The position numbers and the translations under genes are program-made. 64,000 bases of DNA from Bacteroidota bacterium (lineage in GTDB: Bacteria; Bacteroidota; Bacteroidia; B-17B0; Aurantibacillaceae): the NCBI GenBank assembly GCA_016708845.1, contig JADJFB010000001.1, positions 248,001-312,000 of the forward strand, given 5' to 3'. Positions 26,292 through 36,858 of this stretch are shown in pieces. The notes below the pieces were generated by a model. That model searched no databases, had not been told where the DNA came from, and worked only from the letters and a program-made list of their open reading frames with translations. How positions within the stretch are numbered: position 1 is the first letter of the stretch; the number at the start of each line of letters is the position of its first letter.

Positions 26292-27371
26292 ATGAATATA
26301 CAACCTTTAAATACTTGGATTACAAAAGGTAATGAACCACTCCTTATTGCTGGGCCTTGTGGTGCAGAAACGGAAGAGCAAATTTTGCAAACTGCCAAAG
26401 AATTAGCACAAATTGAAAGTATAAAATTATTTAGAGCAGGTATTTGGAAACCCCGCACTCGTCCCAATGCTTTTGAAGGTGTTGGCGAGCCAGGATTGGT
26501 TTGGTTAACTGAAGTTCAGAAGCAATTTGGCTTAAAAACATGCGTGGAAGTAGCAAATGCTCAACATACCGAATTGGCTCTAAAACATGGGGTAGATGTA
26601 TTGTGGATTGGAGCAAGAACTACTGGAAACCCTTTTAGTGTGCAAGAAATTGCGGATGTTTTGAAAGGTGTTGATATTCCTGTATTTATTAAAAATCCTA
26701 TCCATGCCGACATGCAGTTGTGGTTAGGAGCTATTGAACGTTTATCAAATTCAGGTATTACAAAGTTAGCAGCTATTCATCGCGGCTTTCATTATGCAGG
26801 GAAAACAAAATACCGTAACAAACCTTTGTGGGAAATTGCCATTGAGTTAAAAACAATATTGCCTGAATTACCTATTATTTGCGACCCAAGTCATATTTGT
26901 GGTAATAGAGAGTTAATCCCTCATGTTGCTCAAAAAGCTTTGGATTTAGGCATGAATGGCTTAATGATTGAATCTCATATTAATCCTTCAGTAGCGTTGA
27001 GCGATGCGCAACAGCAATTAACACCAAACGCTTTAAAAGAATTATTAGGCGGGCTTATATATCGCCAATCTTCTACTCAAAATCCGGATTGCGTTGATAG
27101 ATTAACACAATTCAGAAAAATGATTGATGAAGTGGACGATGAATTAATTAATGTGTTAAAGAAACGCATGACCATTATTGAGCAAATTGGAGAATATAAA
27201 AAAGATCATGATTTAACTATTTTTCAATTAGGCCGTTGGCAAGAAATTTTGCGCACTCGTTCTCAATGGGCCGAAAAATTAGGTATTCCAAGAGCTCATA
27301 CCGAAAAAATTTGTCAGTTATTGCACGAAGAATCTATTCGTATTCAAACCGAATTGATGAATAAGAAATAA
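26292..27371 (+). CDS. bifunctional DAHP synthase (AroG/KdsA type) / chorismate mutase type II
   Basis: A fusion enzyme of 359 residues that catalyses the first step of the shikimate pathway and also chorismate to prephenate. Residues 1-255 are the DAHP synthase barrel: LLIAGPCGAETEEQI, KLFRAGIWKPRTRPNAFEG, IHRGF and IICDPSHICGNRELI. Residues about 270-355 form an AroQ-type chorismate mutase: FRKMIDEVDDELINVLKKRMTIIEQIGEYKK. This fusion order is typical of Bacteroidota, where the mutase domain mediates feedback control. It stands alone, with no other aromatic genes nearby. Confidence 0.95.
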   Translation: MNIQPLNTWITKGNEPLLIAGPCGAETEEQILQTAKELAQIESIKLFRAGIWKPRTRPNAFEGVGEPGLVWLTEVQKQFGLKTCVEVANAQHTELALKHGVDVLWIGARTTGNPFSVQEIADVLKGVDIPVFIKNPIHADMQLWLGAIERLSNSGITKLAAIHRGFHYAGKTKYRNKPLWEIAIELKTILPELPIICDPSHICGNRELIPHVAQKALDLGMNGLMIESHINPSVALSDAQQQLTPNALKELLGGLIYRQSSTQNPDCVDRLTQFRKMIDEVDDELINVLKKRMTIIEQIGEYKKDHDLTIFQLGRWQEILRTRSQWAEKLGIPRAHTEKICQLLHEESIRIQTELMNKK

Positions 27372-27372
27372 A

Positions 27373-27873
27373 TTATTCACTAATTCTTTTACCCAATATA
27401 ATCAAGCCTCTTTCAGCATCTATCATATTAGCAATCTTTGGAAGATGAGCCCATTTTTCGAAGCCCATTTTATAAAACAATTGCAAACTAGGTTCGTTAT
27501 GATCAAAAATAAAACCTAAAAGTGTTTTAATATGTAATTCTTGGCAAGCATCAAATGCTTTTTGTAAACATGTTTTTCCTAAACCTTTTCCTCGGGCACT
27601 TTCTTCTAAATAAATACTTACTTATACGGTTCCATCATAAGCTGGTCGTCCGTAAAACGAATTAAAACTCATCCATCCCGAATAAATTCCGTCCACTTCG
27701 ATGATCCATAATGGACGACGATTTGCGATGTGTGCGTCAAACCATGCTTGTTTACTTTCAACAGATACAGGTTCTAAGTCGGCAGTAACTAAGCGTGATG
27801 CAACGGTTGAATTGTAAGTTGCTACAATTTTTTGTAAATCGGATTGTTGGGCGTGGATAAAAGTAGTGGTCAT
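27373..27873 (-). CDS. GNAT N-acetyltransferase (phosphinothricin acetyltransferase-like), internal TAA
   Basis: An acetyl-CoA-dependent N-acetyltransferase of about 166 residues in the Pat/YncA group. The N-terminal MTTTFIHAQQSDLQKIVATYNSTV and GWMSFNSFYGRPAYDGTV match that group. A TAA follows DGTV, and the same frame then reads VSIYLEESARGKGLGKTCLQKAF (acetyl-CoA loop RGKGLG) and FIFDHNEPSLQLFYKMGFEKW through to a TAA at 27373. The expected residue at the stop is Glu, so one G to T change (GAA to TAA) accounts for it. Either the gene is newly dead or the base is wrong. Confidence 0.85.
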
Positions 27874-27883
27874 AGTATAAATT

Positions 27884-27920
27884 AAAAGCCCTTGAAATTA
27901 ATAAATTCCAAGGGCTTTTT
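27884..27920 (-). terminator. Rho-independent terminator of the secreted protein gene at 27937
   Basis: AAAAGCCCTTG and CCAAGGGCTTTT form a strong stem with flanking A/T tracts between the two minus-strand genes. Confidence 0.82.
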
Positions 27921-27936
27921 GAAATAAAATTATGAA

Positions 27937-29599
27937 TTACTTCTTAATAGTAATAAATACAAGTTCACTATCCTTAGCCTTTTTGGTAATATTAGTACCT
28001 AGTAATAATAATTGATCGTCGTTATCCATTAAAATGTGATTCGAAAATTTAACGCCCCAATTCTCATTTTTGAAATCTTCGTACTTAGCCGTTTTATTTT
28101 CTAAGTTATAAGTAACGATAGATAGCGAAGTAATAACTTGATTTGCTTTTTTTGGAGTAATGACACCAGTTTTATTATCCCACTTATTATAGTCTAGTAC
28201 ATTTTGAACCAAGCAATACATTGTTTTTTTGTCTTTTGAAAAAGTAAAATAGTTTTCCGAAAATTCTGCGTTTTTAACTATAAAAGCTTCTAAATCCCCT
28301 TTCTCATTAAATACTGCGTTTTTAACATTTTCATATCTACCACCATAAATAAATTTTCCGTTTACAACAGCCATTTGAGGTGCATGTAATTTAAAGTTCA
28401 AATCTGATTTTGTTTTCTCTTCATTTACATTTATCAAAGCAGCTTTAATATTTTCAGGAGTAATACTTTTTTACATAATCCAGCTTCCCTTTTTCTATTT
28501 TTGCTAACTGAAAATTTGGGTAATCTTTTGGATTAGGAACTGCAAAATCTGCATAAGTAGTACCAGTTTTTCCAGATTCGCCGCACAAATATATCGCACC
28601 ATCTTTTTCATAAACTTGTGAAATGAGCCATTGCGAATTAGGTGCTACTATGGTTAATCTTTCTTTTATTTCGAAGGTATTGCCATCTACATAAAAGTAC
28701 TCATAACTATTAGCAGGAACTGTAGGCAGTTTTGACTTTTTATAATTTATAGGCAATGTCACAAAAACATAATCAAACACGCCTGGAGCTTTTTCTATTT
28801 CTTTGGCATACATTAAACATTGGTAGTCGAACGTAAATGTTTGTTCTTTTAAAATAGAAGTATTCTCATCATACTTTCTAAAAATATAGTGTTGTTTTTC
28901 TTCTTTGTTAACACCACTTGTATTAAAGAGAATATTGCCACCGTTAGGCACTGGATTACTAAACATGGGTATCCATCTTTGTCCTTTTTCTTCTTTAGCG
29001 TCTTCACTTGTTTTTTTAACTACAACTGGATATTCGTTACAATATGTTGGACCATTATTCCCACTAGTAACAGATGGTTCTACGCTAATTATGGAAGAGG
29101 CTAACTTGAAACCACTCATCGTAGCATTACCAGTAACAATTGTTGTAAACATAAATGAATTGTCAATTGGTCCTTTTGGCATTGGAGTAGACGCTGATGC
29201 CATGACTTTAGCAATAGCAGGGCTATTACTGCCTTGAGCAATGGCTTTGTATTTTTTGCCAAATATGTTTTCGTTGTTCAATATAGCTTCCTCGGAGCTT
29301 TTATATTTAGCTGATTTGGTTTCTAGGTAATTAAAGTCTTTATCAAACAACAACTTATCAATGTTCCATTTAAGTCCTCTATAAGTAGTAGTCCAAAATG
29401 TTTCGGATTTGTCACATTCGGGTTGTTTCATTTTTATAAATACATTGCCTGTTTGCTCATCTATACCAGCTTCGCCAAATTGCCAATTTTTGTGTTTATT
29501 TTGAGATTCTAAATCAAAGTTTTTACTAGTTATTTGTACTTGCGCGTAGATAGTTGAAATAGAAAAACTGAATGCAGCAAAAAGTGTTATTTTTTTCAT
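27937..29599 (-). CDS. secreted protein of unknown function, one frameshift
   Basis: An exported protein of about 553 residues with signal peptide MKKITLFAAFSFSISTIYAQ. No domain is recognised. The alternation of lines such as QHYIFRKYDENTSILKEQTF and DGAIYLCGESGKTGTTYADF suggests a beta-propeller-like fold. The frame stops at KLDYVKKYYS near 28454, but the next frame continues directly with ITPENIKAALINVNEEKTKSDLN. A one-base insertion in an A6 tract (A5 expected) explains it. The ATG at 29599 starts the signal peptide. It lies downstream of the lipoprotein gene at 29739 in the same direction. Confidence 0.7.
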
Positions 29600-29612
29600 A
29601 GTTTGTTTCAAA

Positions 29613-29738
29613 TTATTCTTTAATTAATTTAGTTACTCCTGTTTTGTCTTTGGCATTTGTTAAGTCTATAAAATAGATACTAAGGTTTTGCTCATAATGA
29701 GCTTTATTTTTTATGCTAGAATTAAATCTTTTTTTAAA
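29613..29738 (-). other. open tail without a start codon, possible gene remnant
   Basis: Immediately after the stop of the 29739 lipoprotein the same minus-strand frame stays open for 41 codons and reads protein-like sequence ending EQNLSIYFIDLTNAKDKTG and VTKLIKE, with a TAA 13 bases before the next ATG. That spacing is typical of adjacent genes, so this may be the C-terminus of a decayed or joined gene. It could also be chance. Confidence 0.3.
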
Positions 29739-30656
29739 TTAAAACTGATACTCACCTCTTATCGCAACAGTTTGAGAAGTAGAGGTGGTAATAACAAAAT
29801 TATTGAAGCTTATTTTGTTATTGTTAACCGTTATACTTCCACTTGTAGCAGTTGATTTGTATTGTAAAGCACCTTTATCCGCAATCACAAACACATTTCC
29901 AGCAGGCACATTTTGCAGTAACGAAGGCTGTCCTATTGACGTGTAAGTTCCATTTGCAAGGCTACTAGCACCATAATAGAATACAAAATTCCACGCCTCA
30001 GAATCCGAAGTTTGACTACCGTATGTTTTAATTCTTGTTTTGTACACATTACTGTATTCTAGCATTGATTGTGCATCAGTGTATGTTGGATCTAACGAAT
30101 TATTATCTGCATAAATGTATCTTGTGTCATCACCTATCACATAATTGGCATTAAATGTTGTATTGCCCATGGTTACGTTATTTACCATAATAGTCACTTT
30201 GCCATTATTGTGGGTAACATTTACGGTGCCCGTGCCAGGAGTTATGGTTTTTGTTAAGTAACTATCTAAAACATAAATACCAATTTCATTTGAACCAACA
30301 GTAGAAGCAGCAGAAGGAACGCTAACTACACTATATGTACCAGTTGCAGGGCCTTTGCTCGAAAAAATGGCTTTAAATTGATTTGAAAGTGTTGGTGTAT
30401 TGTATCCTGAGTAGCCGTTAGCCTGCCATCCTGGAGTCGTAACAGTGTAAATAGTTGTGCCAATTTTATATTGATTGGCAGATAGCCCATTTGCAGGGGT
30501 TGTTGGAGTTGGTGTGCCACCTGTTGTTCCGCCGCCTGTAGTTGTTGTCGTATTTGTGTCCTCGGGTGCCGTATCATCTTTCTTTTTACACGAAAAAATT
30601 AATGCGCTAACTAATGCGATTGATAAAGCTGATTTTAATAATGTAGATGTTTTCAT
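29739..30656 (-). CDS. lipoprotein with Thr/Gly/Pro-rich linker
   Basis: A lipoprotein of 305 residues. The signal MKTSTLLKSALSIALVSALIFSC has a lipobox Cys at 23, followed by a low-complexity linker (TNTTTTTGGGTTGGTPTPTT) and a beta-rich domain (QYKIGTTIYTV through QTVAIRGEYQF). Similar proteins are common surface lipoproteins in Bacteroidota without known function. The next minus-strand gene is the secreted protein at 27937, and the two may be co-transcribed. The upstream 206 bp contain no other gene. Confidence 0.7.
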   Translation of the reverse strand: MKTSTLLKSALSIALVSALIFSCKKKDDTAPEDTNTTTTTGGGTTGGTPTPTTPANGLSANQYKIGTTIYTVTTPGWQANGYSGYNTPTLSNQFKAIFSSKGPATGTYSVVSVPSAASTVGSNEIGIYVLDSYLTKTITPGTGTVNVTHNNGKVTIMVNNVTMGNTTFNANYVIGDDTRYIYADNNSLDPTYTDAQSMLEYSNVYKTRIKTYGSQTSDSEAWNFVFYYGASSLANGTYTSIGQPSLLQNVPAGNVFVIADKGALQYKSTATSGSITVNNNKISFNNFVITTSTSQTVAIRGEYQF

Positions 30657-30851
30657 ATTTTTTATTTATTATTATTTTGTTTGATAGTTCAAAGATGTTG
30701 TTTTATGATTTTATTTAAAATAGTGCAAATGCACTACTTTAATAGTTTGCTTGATAATCTATTGTAAATAAAGGCTTTGTAAGTTTTTTGGATGCCATAA
30801 TAGAGTTAAAATACCCTTTGTTGGGTATGATAATTTTTGAGTTTATAATTA

Positions 30852-30859
30852 TATATTTG
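30852..30859 (+). promoter_or_regulatory. -7 box TATATTTG just before the TPR histidine kinase
   Basis: A TAnnTTTG match ending 4 bases before the ATG at 30864, implying a nearly leaderless transcript. No good -33 box is seen. Confidence 0.45.
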
Positions 30860-30863
30860 ACTA

Positions 30864-32478
30864 ATGTATCGCTTAAGAATATATCAAATTCTATTAGTAC
30901 TTATCTTTATTATATCTGATTATAGTTTAACAGGACAAAGTCAAATCCAAGAATTATATAAAAAATCAGCACTTGAATTTAAGATTGGAAAATATGACGA
31001 TGCTTTAATAACTAATATTAATGCGCTCAAATTAGCTGAACAATCTAAGAGTTGCGACCAAATTGCCTTTGCTTATTTACAAGTTGGTAAAATGCAGTAT
31101 TATAATAAAGATCGAAGACAGGCTTTGGTCTATTTTTTTAAATCAAAAACATTGGCTGATTCTTGTAAAATTGATAGCATTCAGCATATTGTTAATCATA
31201 ACATTGGAGCAATGTATGTTGAATTAAGAATTACAGATTCCGCTTTATTTTATTTAAATACGGCCATTAATATCCTTAAGATCACAAATAAGTACGCAGA
31301 TCTTTCAAAAGTTAATGCTGTCATTGCAGATTTATATTTGGTTAATAATAGAGATTACGTTGAGGCTGAAAAATACATTATAGAGGCTGAAAAATATGCC
31401 AATAAATCAAATAATATTACTTGGGTTGCTTTTGCAAAAATGAAACGTGGAATTTTATTAGAGAGATTTAAAAAAATATGACGCTGCATTGGATACATTA
31501 AATTCAGCCTTACAATTGTATAATCAAATTGGCGCTATTGAGGGCAGATTATATGCTATGTGGATTATAATGGATGTAATGGTAGCAACTAATAATCCTA
31601 ATTCAAGAAGTACTATTTCCAAATATATTTCCATTAAGGATTCAATATACAGAGCAGAAGGAGCAAATAAAATTGCAGAATACAAAACGATTTACGAAAC
31701 CGAAAAAAAGGAAACTGAAAATAGATTGTTACAACAGGATAATTTATTAAAACAATCAAAGATTGATCAACGAAATAAAACCATTATTGTTCTTGTGATT
31801 GGTATTTTATTGATAGTATTTATTATTATTTGGCGTATTAATATTATTAATTTAAAGAAGAAACAAAAGGAGTTGGAAGCTACACAGGCTATTCAAAAAG
31901 AAAAAGAACGTATTTCGCGTGATTTACATGATAATGTTGGCGGGCAATTGTCATACGTTTTATATTCTTTAGATGGAATTAATACAGATGACAAAAGTAA
32001 GAGGACTGAAATTACTGGTAATGTTAACGAATCGGTTAGAAACGTGATTAGTAATTTACGTGAAACTATATGGGCAATTAATGATGAAGTAATTAGCATT
32101 AATGATTTTTCGGATAAACTAAAAGTATACGTTAGGTCGATGTTTAGAAATACAGAAACCAAAATTTTTTTTACGGAAAATGTCCAAATCGACACACAAT
32201 TAAATTCTTTAGTGGGTTTAAATTTGTACCGTATTTGTCAGGAAATTATCAATAATGCATTTAAACACTCTAAGGCAACTGAGTTAATAGTAAACATTAC
32301 ATCTGAAGACAAGGTGATAGTTGAGATAATTGATAATGGCGTAGGCTTTGATTTAGAGGTAGTTTCAAAAGATGGGTTTGGTTTGGCAAATATAAAAAGC
32401 AGAGCCAACGAAGTAGGTATTACTTTAGAATTAGAATCAAAACGTAATGATGGAGTTAAATATAAGTTGTTAGTATAA
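30864..32478 (+). CDS. TPR-containing NarL-type sensor histidine kinase, one frameshift
   Basis: A sensor kinase of about 537 residues: signal peptide, TPR repeats to about residue 230, one membrane helix (IIVLVIGILLIVFIIIWRI), HisKA_3 dimerisation helix with ERISRDLHDNVGG (phospho-acceptor His), then an HATPase domain with N-box EIINNAFKHSK and G-boxes EIIDNGVGFD and GFGLANIKSR. The frame breaks at an A7 tract at 31470-31476; A6 joins LLERFKK directly to YDAALDTLN. The cognate regulator starts 54 bp downstream. A paralogous pair lies at 39-41.6 kb. The TPR region is periplasmic if the signal peptide is cleaved. Confidence 0.87.
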
Positions 32479-32532
32479 ATGCACTATATGTTTCAAGGTA
32501 AATAGACAGCACTTTTGTATGAAAAAAAGGAA

Positions 32533-33196
32533 ATGACATACGTTGCCATTGTAGATGATAAAAAAACATTGCGAACTGCCTTGCAAGATCGTTTAAGCAC
32601 TTTCGATAATTATAAAGTGTTATTTACTGCCGAAAACGGACAAGATTTTTAGAAAAATGATGGAAGCACGCAAGTCTATTGAACCTGATGTGGTGTTGAT
32701 GGATATTGATATGCCCATTATGAATGGAATTGAAGCCGTTGAAAAAGGTAAGGAACGCTATCCGAATTCAAAATATTTAATGTTGACGATTTTTGATGAG
32801 GATGAAAAAATATTCAGCGCCATTAAAGCTGGAGCGGATGGTTATTTATTAAAAGATGAACCAGTTGAAAAAATAAAAGAAGCTATTATCAATTTATTGA
32901 ATGATGAAGGTGCGCCCATGAGCCCAAGTATTGCCCGCCGCGCTTTAAATTTATTAATGAATTCTAAATTAGAGTTTTCAAAAAAAGATTCAGTAGAAAA
33001 AACAAATGAGTATAATTTAACTGATCGAGAAAAAGAAGTATTAACTTTTTTAGTTGAAGGGTTAGAATACAAAGAAATTGGGATGAAAATGAGTGTTAGT
33101 CCAAATACCATCAGAAATCATATTAGTAACATTTACAAAAAATTGCACGTTACCTCTAAAACACAAGCTATTAGAGTGTTTTTAAATAATAAGTAA
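32533..33196 (+). CDS. NarL/FixJ-family response regulator, one frameshift
   Basis: A regulator of about 220 residues: receiver domain starting MTYVAIVDDKKTLRTAL, phospho-acceptor in PDVVLMDIDMPIMNG, KAGADGYLLKDE, then a LuxR-type helix-turn-helix (LTDREKEVLTFLVEGLEYKEIG, SVSPNTIRNHISNIYKKLHV). The frame shifts at about 32647-32657, where TTTTT and AAAAA tracts appear one base short each; restoring them gives QDFLEKMMEARKS, matching the paralog. It is coupled to the kinase at 30864 and presumably controls genes in response to its TPR input. Confidence 0.9.
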
Positions 33197-33994
33197 TTAT
33201 TTAAAACAAGCTCTCAAAAATTTCTTCAAAGCGACATTACTTTGCCTAGGGCTTTCCAAAAATCCCATGTGTCCATCATGTTCTAAATACAACACATGTT
33301 TTTCTCTTATCATTTCTGATTGTTCTAGTAATTGCTGATAAGGTAAAACATTGTCTAATTCGCCAATTACCATCATAATAGGGTAGTGAGCCATTCCTAA
33401 AATAATATCTCTGTTTGGTCTATCTTTCATGCCTTCTAACGAAGCGATGATGGATTGCTTAGAAGTTTGTGCGGCAATTTTTTGCGCGAAAGCAATTTCC
33501 TCTTTTAAATATTTGGCATTTTTAGTAGCAAATAAATTTTTAATAACTTCCGTCGTATAAATTTTATGATTGGCTTTTACCACTTTAATAGAACGTGTTC
33601 TGTCGCGTTTTTTTTCTTCTGTATCAGCAAACGCGGTAGAGTGATATAAACATAATCCTCTTAAATTATCAGGAAATAAATCAGCAAATGCTAAGCCAGC
33701 GTAGCCGCCCATGCTGTGTCCAACAATCACATATTTTTTTAAGCGTAAACTATCCATCACCGCTTTTACGGCTTTAGCAATTAATTCAGATGTGTGCACA
33801 TAGCCAAAACAATCAGTATCGCCATGCCCTGGTAAATCTATAGCAATCACTCTAAACGATTTTGAAAGAGATTCAATGGTACTATTCCAAATTTTGTGTG
33901 AACCTAAAAAACCATGTAATAACACAACGACTCTGCCTTTTCCTGTATCAGAAAAAGTTACGGTTCCTTTTTTAAATTGCGTGGTTTTTAGCAT
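33197..33994 (-). CDS. alpha/beta hydrolase
   Basis: An alpha/beta-fold hydrolase of 265 residues. The oxyanion region is VVLLHGFLGSHKIW, the nucleophile elbow VIVGHSMGGYAGLAF (Ser), the acid probably in MMVIGELDNVLP and the catalytic His in YLEHDGHMGFLES. There is no signal peptide, so it acts in the cytosol. The substrate is unknown; it is similar to many esterase or C-C hydrolase-like proteins. It starts 5 bp downstream of the DnaJ-domain gene's stop on the same strand, so they may be co-transcribed. Confidence 0.9.
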   Translation of the reverse strand: MLKTTQFKKGTVTFSDTGKGRVVVLLHGFLGSHKIWNSTIESLSKSFRVIAIDLPGHGDTDCFGYVHTSELIAKAVKAVMDSLRLKKYVIVGHSMGGYAGLAFADLFPDNLRGLCLYHSTAFADTEEKKRDRTRSIKVVKANHKIYTTEVIKNLFATKNAKYLKEEIAFAQKIAAQTSKQSIIASLEGMKDRPNRDIILGMAHYPIMMVIGELDNVLPYQQLLEQSEMIREKHVLYLEHDGHMGFLESPRQSNVALKKFLRACFK

Positions 33995-33999
33995 TGTTT

Positions 34000-34941
34000 C
34001 TACTTCTTAAAAAACTCAATATCGTCACTAATATATTGTTTGTTTTTCGAATCTGGATTAATCGCGTATAAAATATAAATTTCATCTTCTGCATTTTGTG
34101 AAAATGCAACGGGAGAAGTTTTCCAATTCTGAAATTGCACAATACTGTCAAATCCTCCATAAATAGTTGTGTCCAAAAATGCTTTATCTGTATTCCAGTT
34201 TTTTCCTAATACACATTTCCAATAAACACCTGTATCGGGGAGTTTAGAAAACTCAATAGAATATGAGGCTTGCAAGTATGAATGCTGCAAATAGTTATTT
34301 GTTTTTTTATCAAACACAGCAATTACTGCATCATAGTTGCTCGAATTATTAATTTTTAAGTGATGTGGTGTTTCATACATTTTTAAGTTTCCAAAATAAC
34401 CGCTGTATGGTTTATCTCCGTTTACCATGGTAACAGAAGTTTTTGTTTGTGGAGGTACCTCTTCAGTTTTTTGTGAAATGTTTTCTATTGTAGGTTCTGC
34501 ACTAAAAATAGACATAATAAGCATCAACAGACCAACTGCAATAGGTGTGGCATACAAAATGTATTTGTAATCGCTGTAATGCGGTTTTTGAGGCGTTTGA
34601 TTAACGGTATTTTTTTTAGCCTGATAATGTTTTTTGTAGTACTCTCTGCGTTTTAAATCCTCTTCCGTAAACGAATAATCTTTTTGTTTGGGTTGACCAG
34701 GCCTATGTGGTTTATGTGTTTGTGATACAGTAGTAAAATTTGAATTATCATATCGCTTTCTGGAATGAGGATTACTAAGTACATTATATGCTCTTAGTAT
34801 GTTCTCAAAAAGGTGTTTAGCATTTGGATCGTTTGGATTTTTATCGGGATGATAAATCTTTGCTAAACGCCTAAAAGCAGCCTTTATTTCAATTTCAGTG
34901 GCTGTTTTAGTAAGCCCTAATATTGAATAATAATCTGCCAT
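34000..34941 (-). CDS. DnaJ-domain membrane protein
   Basis: A protein of 313 residues with an N-terminal J domain (residues 1-65, HPD motif in AKIYHPDKNPNDPN) that would stimulate DnaK. A basic linker leads to one membrane helix (YILYATPIAVGLLMLIMSIF, about 128-147) and a C-terminal domain of about 165 residues on the far side. That domain (GYFGNLKMYETPHHLKINNSS) resembles extracytoplasmic modules of unknown function in Bacteroidota J proteins. There are no zinc-finger or C-terminal DnaJ domains, so it is a type III J protein. Confidence 0.85.
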   Translation of the reverse strand: MADYYSILGLTKTATEIEIKAAFRRLAKIYHPDKNPNDPNAKHLFENILRAYNVLSNPHSRKRYDNSNFTTVSQTHKPHRPGQPKQKDYSFTEEDLKRREYYKKHYQAKKNTVNQTPQKPHYSDYKYILYATPIAVGLLMLIMSIFSAEPTIENISQKTEEVPPQTKTSVTMVNGDKPYSGYFGNLKMYETPHHLKINNSSNYDAVIAVFDKKTNNYLQHSYLQASYSIEFSKLPDTGVYWKCVLGKNWNTDKAFLDTTIYGGFDSIVQFQNWKTSPVAFSQNAEDEIYILYAINPDSKNKQYISDDIEFFKK

Positions 34942-34993
34942 TAAAATAAAAACTGTCTTTCCAAATCAATTAGAAAAATCAAATTTAGAACTA

Positions 34994-36688
34994 TTATTTT
35001 ACTTTATACGTTTTTGTTAAATCGTAGTAACGCATAGCGTTTAGGTGTAATCCTTTTACTTTATTTGTTAGTAAACGATAAGAGCCTTCATACCACAAAG
35101 GAATAATAACAGCATCATCCATTAATGTTTGTTCTGCTCTCATAAAATAAGCATAGCTCGAATCTTTGTTATTTGAATCACGACCTTTTTTAAAGTTTAA
35201 ATCATAGTTCGCATTTTGATAGCGAGACGTGTTAGGATAGCTAGATAAGCTAGTGTCAGCAGGAACAGCGTCTCCAACAAATAAACTTAAAAATGATTCA
35301 GGGCTAGAGAAATCAGCTACCCAAGCATCTCTAAAAATATCACCTTTACCATGCATTTGTAAATCATATTTTTGAACATTTGGTAAGGATTCGAAATTAA
35401 CGTTGATATTTAAATTTTGTTTCAGTTGTTTTTGTAATTCAACTGCTACAGAGCTATTTCGTGAATTACCTGAGTTCACCAAAATCCTAACTTCTGGAAA
35501 ACCTTTGCCATTAGGGAATCCAGCCTCAGTTAATAATTTTTTTGCTTTTTCAATATCTAAGCTGTAACCATTAATTTTTTTAATATCGTAACCGGTAAAT
35601 GTATTAGGTGTAATGCCATGAATAGCTGCACCAATGGCCTGTCCTTGCAATACATTATCTACTAATTTTTCTCTATCAATTGCATAATTAATTGCTTGAC
35701 GAACTTTAGCATTATCAAAAGGTTTTTGTTTGGTGTTAAATACATAAAACTGACTTAACATCTCTGGTTCCCTTTGTAATAATGATTTTGGGGGATGACT
35801 GATAAATTCTTTAATGTTTTTTTCAACTACGTCTTTTACTCGAAGGGAAGGTAAAGTATTGATTAAATCGATTTGTTGATTTTCGAACATCGACAAGCCA
35901 TCTTCGATAGAAGGAGCAACTAACACCACAACAGTATCCAAGTAAGGTAAAGTAAAGCCAGAACTATCTTTTAAAAAGTAATTTGGGTTTTTAAGTAATA
36001 CTATTTTATCTTTATTTGAGGTCGCGTCATACATAAACGGACCTGCTCCAGTTTTTAAATTGTTACCATAAGCTTTAAAGGCTGTTTCGTTGATAATAGC
36101 AGCCGCTGGATTTGCTAATAGCTTTAAAAAACTTAAGCTTGGATTTACTAATTCTAAAGAAAAAGTGTAATCATCAATAATTTTTATTCCAGAAACTGCT
36201 TGTGTTTTTTTATCAAAAAAATCATCGGCTCCCACTAGTCTTCCTTTCAAAAGCGTATTAAATTGATAATTGTCGCTCGTTTTAGTACAAATATTAGTTA
36301 AACTAAACAGCACATCTTTACTTGTAATTTCAGGCCCTTTACCATCTTTGTAGCACTTGTCGTCTTGAAAATGAGCGTTTTTCGTTAAATGAAAGGTGAT
36401 TTTTTTTCCGTCTGGAGAAATTTCCCATTTTTCAGCCAATCCAGGAATCACTTCTAATGTTTTAGCATCTAATCTCACTAAAGATTCGTGAAGTTGAGCA
36501 ACAACTAGAGCCTCCACTTGATTGGTAACCGAAACAGGGTATAAACTACCTATTTCAATATTTTCGGCCATTACAAAAGTGCCGCCACTTTTATCAGAGT
36601 GTTTATCATTACCGCTATTCGCGCCGTCTTTACAGCTATAAAAGGCTAGGGTAGAGACTAGAAGTAAAATCGAAATGTTAAAATTCAT
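34994..36688 (-). CDS. ABC transporter substrate-binding lipoprotein (peptide/nickel type)
   Basis: A solute-binding protein of 564 residues in the SBP_bac_5 (OppA/DppA-like) family. The lipobox is LAFYSC (Cys at about 19). Family landmarks include LVRLDAKTLEVIPGLAEKWEISPDGKKITFHL and KVRQAINYAIDREKLVDNVLQGQA. The C-terminal half ends TLMDDAVIIPLWYEGSYRL. It probably delivers oligopeptides to an inner-membrane ABC permease, but no permease or ATPase genes are in the window. The adjacent DnaJ gene is transcribed in the same direction, 52 bp downstream. Confidence 0.92.
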   Translation of the reverse strand: MNFNISILLLVSTLAFYSCKDGANSGNDKHSDKSGGTFVMAENIEIGSLYPVSVTNQVEALVVAQLHESLVRLDAKTLEVIPGLAEKWEISPDGKKITFHLTKNAHFQDDKCYKDGKGPEITSKDVLFSLTNICTKTSDNYQFNTLLKGRLVGADDFFDKKTQAVSGIKIIDDYTFSLELVNPSLSFLKLLANPAAAIINETAFKAYGNNLKTGAGPFMYDATSNKDKIVLLKNPNYFLKDSSGFTLPYLDTVVVLVAPSIEDGLSMFENQQIDLINTLPSLRVKDVVEKNIKEFISHPPKSLLQREPEMLSQFYVFNTKQKPFDNAKVRQAINYAIDREKLVDNVLQGQAIGAAIHGITPNTFTGYDIKKINGYSLDIEKAKKLLTEAGFPNGKGFPEVRILVNSGNSRNSSVAVELQKQLKQNLNINVNFESLPNVQKYDLQMHGKGDIFRDAWVADFSSPESFLSLFVGDAVPADTSLSSYPNTSRYQNANYDLNFKKGRDSNNKDSSYAYFMRAEQTLMDDAVIIPLWYEGSYRLLTNKVKGLHLNAMRYYDLTKTYKVK

Positions 36689-36858
36689 ATAAGTATTTAA
36701 AAAATAAGACTGCCTAAATATAACAATTAATCGACTATTTTGGAAATTTTACTGACAATTTACATTTTTTCAATAAAAAAGTGTTTTTTATTTTGTTTTT
36801 CTCAAATATCGTTTTAATATTGCAAGACTTTTCGCAGACGTGCTAAAACAAACATACT

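Noticed and set aside
30326..30684. Several frames antisense to or overlapping the lipoprotein at 29739
   Set aside because: They mirror the low-complexity Thr/Gly/Pro-rich linker of that gene and show no independent signal.
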